A stretch of DNA of 64,000 nt, taken from contig OY759266.1 of assembly GCA_963662155.1 (NCBI GenBank), positions 54,617,510 through 54,681,509 of the forward strand, given 5' to 3'. The notes below the pieces were generated by a model. The model worked only from the letters and a program-made list of their open reading frames with translations. It was not told the origin of the DNA and did not search any database. The position numbers and the translations under genes are program-made. Shown one piece after another: positions 57,541-64,000 of the stretch; positions within the stretch are counted from its first letter, which is position 1; the number at the start of each line of letters is the position of its first letter. Source of the DNA: Lamellibrachia columna. Its lineage: Eukaryota > Annelida > Polychaeta > Sabellida > Siboglinidae.

Positions 57541-57695
57541 GTGTGAATTGCAAACACTAGTCAGTAGTGATATATTTAGTACTTGTAATGGGCAGTGTAA
57601 ACAATTAAATAGTATCAATGGCAATGTTTCTTAGAGTGGCGTAGTACATCTGTGAATTTTAGGTATTACATGTAATACCATTTATGTGTTGATGG
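57541..57695 (+). repeat. Solitary fragment of the array monomer
   Basis: Matches the inter-P-loop segment of the array in order: GTGTGAATTGCAAAC, CTAGTCAGTAGTGATAT, CAATTAAATAGTAT, GGCAATGTTTCTTAGA, and the palindrome GGTATTACATGTAATACC. It is 1.3 kb beyond the array end, in the same orientation. Confidence 0.85.
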
Positions 57696-57859
57696 TACAT
57701 GTCAGTGCAGTATTATAGTATAGTGTATATGTGTACAAGAACTACAACATGGGGTTTATATGTTTACATGACATTATACAGTGTGTGCGTGCACACTCAC
57801 GCTCATGTGTCACATTTATACAACAATTATATGTTTACTTACACTGTTCTCATATTTTT

Positions 57860-58163
57860 CAGTGCATTCCTTCAATCTTTCAAACAACTGTCTGGTGGAA
57901 GATTGTGGCAGGTGACTTGTCAACTACACACATATCATTACATGGAGAAATCTGATGCATCAGCCATGTATTTAGCAAGTATTCCACAGAGGCCAACACA
58001 CCAGACATTGCAACAACAACACCGACTCAGAAAGTGCGCAGCGTGCAAGAAGCTGCTACGCCATCTTGACATACACCTACGAAAGACACACGCAATGTCA
58101 CGAGAAGATGCTGCCACGATGCTTCAAACTGAGAAGGAACACCACCGACAGGAAATGCGATAA
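57860..58163 (+). pseudogene. Zinc-finger segment of a recombinase-like gene (candidate)
   Basis: The frame ends at 58163 and carries KCAACKKLLRHLDIHLRKTH, a C2H2-like finger (C-x2-C-x9-H-x4-H), then AMSREDAATML. An acceptor-like ATATTTTTCAG precedes it at about 57862. Fingers of this look, followed by a helix, often precede tyrosine-recombinase-like domains in invertebrate transposons, and such a fragment lies 0.55 kb downstream. The family assignment is tentative. Confidence 0.45.
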
Positions 58164-58189
58164 CAAAGAAATGTGCATTTACTGCCTCA

Positions 58190-58700
58190 GCAGGTAAGTC
58201 TGTCCTGTTCTGTCTATGGTCTGTGATGTCATGTCCATTATGTCACGTCGTGTCATGGTCTGTATGTCTGTCCATCTTATATTCATGCAGACTGTTTATT
58301 TGGAGGGAGTGACATTGGTGCTGCAAATAACAAAACTGTCAGTGCAAGGTCAGTCTCTGTCTGTCTGTACTCTACTTCTGTCGTGTATGTAATGTACTGT
58401 ACTGTCCTTTCTTCACTGTACTGTCTATCAGTCATGTCCTGCCTGTCTTTTGTGTCGTATCTGCCATTCCGTTATGTCCTACCTGTCTTGTCGCCTGTCA
58501 TTCTTTCGTATGTCTGTCATGTCACGTTCTGTCTGTCATACCACGTCCACACTGCCATGTCACGTCATGTCCATTATGTAACGTCATGTCCATTATGTCA
58601 CGTCACGGTCTGTCACGTCAGGTCATGGTCTGTCACGTCACGATCTGTCACGTCACGTCACGGTCTGTCCCGTCACGTCACAGTCTGTCTGCCTGTCCTT
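58190..58700. repeat. Cryptic simple repeat, CTGTC/CACGTC-rich
   Basis: Irregular iterations of TGTCACGTCACGGTC and CTGTCTGTC. The ORFs across it are low-complexity artefacts. Confidence 0.85.
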
Positions 58701-58713
58701 TATATTTTCCGAA

Positions 58714-59206
58714 TTGGATATGTCGGCATGCGATGACAATGACATCAGTGAACATGAAACATCGTTAACAACTGCGATGATGTCTATGTCGATCGATAAA
58801 TTGGCGAAGAAGTTTGTCGCATCTTTTCACCGGTGGATAACATCAGTGATTTCTGGTCTCTCGCAGGTGTCGGCAGACATGTACACAAGGCACACGGCTC
58901 GATACGTGGAGGGTCTAAGCGGCACCGTCGGTGGTCTGGGCTGCTATATCAACCTCGCGAAGAAAGGCGCCCACCTGGACAAGCTTCACAAGGTGCACAA
59001 GCCGATGTCAGTGAAAGCGGTGCTGTGGGCCTCAATAGAGCGTTCATGTTCAGACTCGCAGCAATGACGGAACTGTTCTGAAGGACCGTGTGTTCGTGAG
59101 ACAGGTTATTGCAGACGCTGAGCTCACCCCAGAGCTGCAGTCTCTACTGGACGCGTTCATGATGAAGCAGGTCACCGATCGCATTCGCACACTCCATCGT
59201 GCCTAG
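58714..59206 (+). pseudogene. Tyrosine-recombinase-like core-binding fragment (candidate)
   Basis: The frame 58714-59067 contains KLAKKFVASFHRWITSVISG and a YTRHTARYVEGLSG helix, resembling the SAM-like core-binding region of Crypton-type tyrosine recombinases. After a frameshift near 59050 the coding sense continues as KDRVFVRQVIADAELTPELQ and SLLDAFMMKQVTDRIRTLHR, to a stop at about 59204. The catalytic R-H-x-x-R-Y residues are not seen. The assignment rests on pattern memory, so confidence is limited. Confidence 0.4.
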
Positions 59207-59479
59207 TTGTGCCTAGTCGCTCACACCCTCCCACAGAAACAATACTTGTATGTGCAGTCGGTTTGCACTGACATTAGAATGAGAAACACTTGCAATATTG
59301 ATGATGCAGCAATATCAACGCCAATCTCTTACTTGACAGACTTGGTAGCTAGCTTCCGTTTCTTGCAATATTAATGCTAAGTTGTTCACTCTGCTGCTTA
59401 TTTACAGTGTATTTGCACATTTGTAGCATTTCTCTAAAGAAAGCATTTCATACTGCTGTTCACTCTCTCCCTGCATTGT

Positions 59480-60615
59480 AGGGTATCACACAGAATTTTG
59501 AGAAGTCACTCCCAGAAGAAGCAGACAAAGGACAATTCTCTTTTCATAGAGGGGTGAGAGCAAGACCCAGGCTCTGCTCTATGCAACTGCAAAACTGTTT
59601 TACGATAACAAATTGTAATTTGGAAATGACAAGCATCTCAAACATAAAGGCCTACTGCCCCAGTGTGAGACGTCCAATAGGAGGATTGTATATTACAAAT
59701 TTGTAGGAAACCATTTCCATGTGTATTTTTCTGGATGGTGGACTTCTTTACGTCTACAGCGATGAGATTGGGTGTCAAGGGTGTCAAAACCAAAGAATGA
59801 GTTGCAAAGAGCCATCCTATCCGTTCTTCAATCAGGCTAATGCAGTACCACTCTAAGAGCCCTGGGATTGGTAGGGAAACTGACTACTGGCCTATGGATG
59901 AGGCTGGTTGAACAAGATCTCACTATACTTGAGATGACAGATTCGAAGAAGCGCAGAAAAACTAGTTGTTTGGTCTGAGGATGCCTCAGCTAGTTGATGA
60001 CACAGAACCTGTCTTTGGTGAAGTTCCAATGATCAAGCACATGGTGTATTCCAAACTTCTGAAGAAAACACCACATGACACTGCGGTCATTTTGCTCCTT
60101 CAGAAACTCTGTCTTTCCATCCTGGATGTTGTGAATCGGCAACTGAAAAGCCAGCTTCCAGGCAGCAAATTTTGAGAACCATCTCCTGAACAAACATCAA
60201 AGGCAAAAACATGCAAAAACACAAATATTTCGGAGGAGAGGAAGTTTGCTATGTATGATGCTGAAATGCACAGGGCAAGAAATGTCACTTCTGAGATGCT
60301 AGAAGACAGAACAATGTTCAAGGCAAATTACAACGCATCCTGACTAAGCAGTCAGGATCATAATGCATGAAAGCAAATCATTGAGACTACCAGGAATGAA
60401 ACTACAGGAATTTCCATTGTTGGGCAGAGACGAGAAAGATTGAACTGGATGCAAGATGAGAACTTGATCGAAGACTTGTACAATACAGGAGGGCTTTGGT
60501 TAACAGACTACTTCGTGGTTGTCAACAATTTGGCTGTCACCAACCAGCAGATGATGGCTGACCGGATGTGGAAGGTTCGCCCGTTTGTAGATCGCATACA
60601 TTGGCACGTGTAATA
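59480..60615 (+). pseudogene. Decayed transposon-like coding region, family unknown
   Basis: Pieces of protein-like sequence in changing frames: FEKSLPEEADKGQFSFHRG (about 59500), a frame at 59966-60175 with LQKLCLSILDVVNRQLKSQL and PGSKF, then FAMYDAEMHRARNVTSEMLE (about 60245-60305), and LTDYFVVVNNLAVTNQQMM. These segments resemble transposon-associated uncharacterised proteins (RQLK-LPGGKF followed by a charged helical region), but I cannot name the superfamily. Confidence 0.35.
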
Positions 60616-60859
60616 GTTATAGAATAGCTGATACTTCCAATAGGCTAATAAATTGTCCTGTACTGTGACCACAACTCTTTCAAAGGAAGCGATATTATTA
60701 ATGGCAAAAAAATTGTTTCCTTTGGTATGTTGGAAAGAGGAAAGTTCTGAAAAGGCAATTAATTAACAATGTGTCTTGTGCAAAACTAAGTTGACAATAT
60801 ATTCACCGAGATTGACACTTGATCACGCTGCTGACACCTCACAAACAGCCTGTTGACAC

Positions 60860-61260
60860 CTGACAAATTGCAAACATTTTCATGGGCCCTGGCAACATCT
60901 TTCAATTGGGTGATGTTGTTTTTCTTTAGATAAAATGAGCAAACATATTTAATGATGAAGTGGCTAATCAACTACTGACACTCGTACAAAGTGTACTGTA
61001 TTGGGTCTAAGTTTTTCTTTAGATAAAATTATGAAGTGTGTAATCAACTTCTTAAGAGAGAAGCTTGATTACATAGAACATGAACACAGGTTTTTTATTT
61101 TCTATTCAGCATGATGCTAATAGAGGTTAAGAAAAGTAATCTTGATGCCATGCATGATGCATGTTGAATTTGATGTGATGAATGTTGTCAAGTTTTTCCT
61201 TTGCTGGCCATAAAAGATGAGACTTCGGGTTATGTTATTTTTAAGATTTTGTTCTTTAGA
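60860..61260 (+). repeat. Diverged fragments of the array monomer
   Basis: 60867-60950 aligns with the array block CATGGGCCCAAGCAAGATCTTTCC... TTTAGATAAAATGA: here CATGGGCCCTGGCAACATCT, TGATGTTGTTTTTCTTTAG, ATAAAATGAGCAAACA. Shorter pieces (TTCTTTAGATAA) recur at about 61014 and 61252. Confidence 0.6.
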
Positions 61261-61751
61261 TAAGAGTAAGGAAATACAATAAACCGCTCATTCCAAAGCC
61301 CCAAGTGACAGTGCACAGGTTTGCAGCAACTGTGACCATAGAATGTGTTGACAGCCACTTGTTCATGTGGCACTCTCAACCAAAGATCAGCAATGTATAT
61401 GAGAGCAACTAAAGGGTACCAAGTGCTCTCTTCCTGATCAGACACTTGTTTACTGTTTTCAAAGAGATGTGCAATATGATCAACCTGTGATCTCAGTTGC
61501 CTCACCAGTGCTACAACATGCAAAGGGCATTTATATTACCCAAGATCAAGGACATGTGGACATACTTGACTTCCGGAATCTTGGTGCAGCAGTGACTTGA
61601 AATTGGTGTAGAAAATTTACGGAAAAAAGTGGAATATCGAATAGAATAAGTATTACAATTGCATATATGTTATACATAAACGTATTGTAGACGTATATTA
61701 GAAAACAGTTTTTGTTAATTATTGTATTCTTGTCAGCGTGTGTTCACTACA

Positions 61752-62680
61752 TTGGTGACCCTGACGATACCAAGACAGTATCTTGGTATACACACACGAA
61801 CTAAACTGTAAGTTCAACAAACGTGGAATTACACGCGTATTGTGTATGAGCTGTGCGACCTGTGACTATTCAACCATTACGCAATCGGCGCACTCGCACG
61901 TACAACGTAAACAATCAACATGGCCGATACACACGCTGTCGGCCTCAAACTGCCGGTCTTCTGGGCCGATCACCCGCGGGTCTGGTTGCAGCAGGCAGAG
62001 GCGCAGTTCGCCTTGCGGAATATCACGGCTGACGACACGAAATACCATTATATTGTCGTGGCCTTAGATCAGACGACAGCTCTGCGCGTGATAGACATTT
62101 TGGAGGATCCGCCACAACATGATAAGTACGGAAATCTGAAGAGAAGGCTTACCAACATATTCGGACTATCAAGGCGACAGCGTGCAGATAGACTACTAGA
62201 TATAGGCCTTCACAACTCATGGACGAGTTGCTCGCCTTGCTTTGTTCACACAAGCTGTGCATGTTATTCGAGAGCATTTTTCTAAAGTGCATGCCAGAGG
62301 ACACGGCTAGTTTTGACGATCTACGAACTCTCGCCCAAACTGCTGACGAACTCTGGCAAGTTAGGGAACAACCGGTTGTTGTTTTCTCCTCAGACACCCG
62401 TCGACCGAGAAACACGAGAACAACACCCGTCGCGACACCGAGAGCAAACGAACCCGTGACGCATGATGAAGATGTGTGCTACTTCCCACTTCTGCATGGG
62501 GTAATCTCCGATGGCGGACGAAATCCATGTTTTCCAGGCTTGCGCCCTTCAAGGGTCGCCATTCAACAGCTGTTGGGATCTGGCTGTGGGGCTGGGTAGG
62601 CCGTCAGCCAGGGCTGAGGCTGATCTCGGGACGTCAACTACTGAGAGAATTGTTTCTCGATGATGATGAAATATGAAACG
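61752..62680 (+). pseudogene. gag: Second Gypsy-type element: PBS and gag (truncated)
   Basis: TTGGTGACCCTGACGATACC at 61752 looks like the primer-binding segment after a 5' LTR ending in ...ACTACA; the LTR start was not found. Gag begins at the ATG at 61920. It carries VGLKLPVFWADHPRVWLQQA, AQFALRNITADDTKYHYIVV, LKRRLTNIFGLSRRQRADRL. A frameshift near 62205 leads to MDELLALLCSHKLC, a LFESIFLKCMPED block and LAQTADELW (62219-62599). The zinc-knuckle and protease region is already garbled at about 62480-62680, and no pol follows. It is a different family from the element at 10.8 kb. No partner LTR lies in the window. Confidence 0.75.
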
Positions 62681-62744
62681 TAGCCAAATGGCAAGTCGTC
62701 AAGTGAATTGATGATCCGAATGTGAGTGGACTGTATTTCTTTTT

Positions 62745-63401
62745 TAACTTTGTTACCCCCCGTAGGGCTGTAAGCACTCAACTGGACTGGGTCTAGTGCC
62801 CCAACCCCTTTGACCGCAGTTGGATAGCCTCTCCCTCGAGGGAGGGGTGAAAAGCATAGGCTTGGGGCGCCGCCGCCAGCACATAGCCTCTACTTGTCAC
62901 AGGCTGGCTGCTCACCTTCCCGAGGTGTCCGTGTCAAAAACCGAAGAGCAGTCGGCCGAGGTGCCACGTCGGTACGAAATCGTAACCCATAAAAATAACT
63001 GGCGTGGTGTCATGGGAGTGGTATCCAGACCCCGCGAAGACGGGCACTCAAGCCAGGGCATTCATCACCCAGTACCAATGAGGTAGCCGACAGCGTAAGC
63101 ACCTCAAAACCGGTCGTTCCTAGGGTTCTCCTAGGGCAGCCATGTGGCAGCCCTACATTCGGAGATGGTCGAAAGGCCAGTTCCAATCCCGCTCAGTCAA
63201 ACCAGCTGGGCGGGATCACTTGTGGTTATGACAATGCACAATCGAAAGAATCGGGATTCCTCCTCAGAGGAACCCCCCGTAAGGGTCGAGGGGGTTGGCA
63301 CCCCGCATCCCTCTCCCATCGGACTCTACCGCCACTGCGGGAAGCAGTGTCGTGACACACGTGGACTTGCAGTTCACCCCAGGGCAGCCCAAATAGGGTA
63401 A
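62745..63401 (+). pseudogene. 5' end of a zinc-finger LINE (R2/NeSL-like, candidate)
   Basis: A GC-rich leader with inverted repeats (CTCCCTCGAGGGAG at about 62831, and CCAACC... GGTTGG-like pairs) precedes a frame at 63144-63401. That frame ends with YRHCGKQCRDTRGLAVHPRA, a finger of the HCGKxCRDTRGLAVH type seen at the N-terminus of R2/NeSL/R4 LINEs. The first Cys reads Tyr. The frame stops before any RT. The LINE is truncated, and the structured leader could be part of its 5' UTR. Confidence 0.45.
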
Positions 63402-63576
63402 TTAATGAAGTTAACGACTTTTAACTAGTTGCTTACAGCGTCCACGGTAACCAGGAGTGTAATTTTTTTTATGAAACTATTGCAATAGCCACATCAAAAT
63501 GACATAACATTGTTAATCCTGTGTTTATTCTGAAGGAGCATTGTGTGATGTTTCGTTTCGTTGTTTCGTTTAATTT

Positions 63577-63812
63577 CAGGCACACTTTGAAGAGGACCAG
63601 TTTGAGACACATTGAGTTGATGGGAAATGCAAACTGAAGCAAAATGGATTACCAACAATTTTCTGCCATCAACCAATACCAAAGAGACGTAAACTGTGTG
63701 TGGGGGTAGATGCCGGGTTGTCCAGTCACTCAGCCTGCCTGATGTGTACTTTGAACACTCATATTGTACCAGTCATCAGAGAACACCATCACAGACAGAT
63801 GTCAGAAACGAA
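63577..63812 (+). pseudogene. THAP-domain exon (second half)
   Basis: An acceptor (TTTAATTTCAG) is followed by AHFEEDQFETH, one TGA at about 63613-63615, then VDGKCKLKQNGLPTIFCHQP and PKRRK. This matches the THAP C-terminal half (C..HF...; L...AVPTIF). The continuing frame ends near a donor-like AAGTAAG at about 63812. It is independent of the THAP remnant at 56.3 kb and oriented the same way. Confidence 0.65.
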
Positions 63813-64000
63813 AGTAAGTTTTTTGTTGAGAATACATGTTGTTATCTGTGGTTGATTTCAGCAGTTTGTATTTACTATGTTCAATTGTAGTTGTATCATC
63901 GTAATGCTTAAAATACTGTGCATACTAATGTTTACATATTAATGTTTTATTATGGCAATGCATCTTTTAGTAATTTAGATATATGTGATGCCACACGCCA

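Noticed and set aside
58383..58768. ORFs of 117 and 60 codons rich in Ser, Val, His and Arg
   Set aside because: They lie in a cryptic CTGTC/CACGTC simple repeat, and the composition explains the open frames.
1..64000. tRNA, rRNA or other structured RNA genes
   Set aside because: None was noticed on reading, but a systematic covariance search was not possible, so absence is not proven.

Overview
This window is animal (metazoan) nuclear DNA, not bacterial. Conserved exons have GT/AG splice sites and matching phases, AATAAA signals are present, and the transposon families (piggyBac, pogo-like, Mutator-like, THAP-bearing, Gypsy, CR1/L2-like LINEs) and dense minisatellites are typical of invertebrate genomes. 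The species cannot be fixed by eye. A marine invertebrate such as a lancelet, mollusc or echinoderm is plausible.

Host genes (1-9.0 kb). Two cellular genes meet tail to tail. The plus strand carries the last coding exon of an ANKRD40-like gene (868-1178). The minus strand carries six consecutive exons (8989 down to 1558) of an RSL1D1/ribosomal-L1-domain gene. All six join in phase to 849 nt (282 codons plus stop), and the first coding exon was not found. The introns hold a 36-bp minisatellite, a TIR-bounded element (5219-6027), a decayed Mutator-like transposase and a 90-bp duplication that copies an exon's acceptor.

Transposon-rich middle (9-35.6 kb). In order: a LINE tail; a 48-bp minisatellite; a complete Gypsy element with identical LTRs and a GATGT target duplication (10762-15199); an antisense LINE; a foldback hairpin; a 7.6-kb pogo-like DNA transposon with perfect 25-bp inverted repeats and a nested two-ORF LINE (17612-25228); further minisatellites; a zinc-finger LINE start; a broken piggyBac; an array of 43-bp-spaced perfect palindromes; and a second Mutator-like pseudogene (about 34150-35577).

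Higher-order array (35.6-56.3 kb). About 20 kb is a tandem array of roughly 1.0-1.25 kb monomers in at least four types (A, B, C, D), arranged with a six-monomer superperiod of 6.72-6.74 kb. Every one of 18 monomers encodes the same Walker A/P-loop motif (GKAGIGKTTL, as in NACHT/STAND NTPases), and the variants among monomers are silent. This is the most unusual object in the window. It looks like a satellite array built from an NTPase exon, starting exactly where the Mutator-like pseudogene stops.

Right end (56.3-64 kb). This is a scrap-yard of transposon genes: a THAP/coiled-coil transposase start, a zinc-finger plus tyrosine-recombinase-like fragment, an unclassified decayed ORF, stray pieces of the array monomer, a Gypsy gag, a zinc-finger LINE 5' end and a second THAP exon. 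No tRNA, rRNA, operon or CRISPR was seen.
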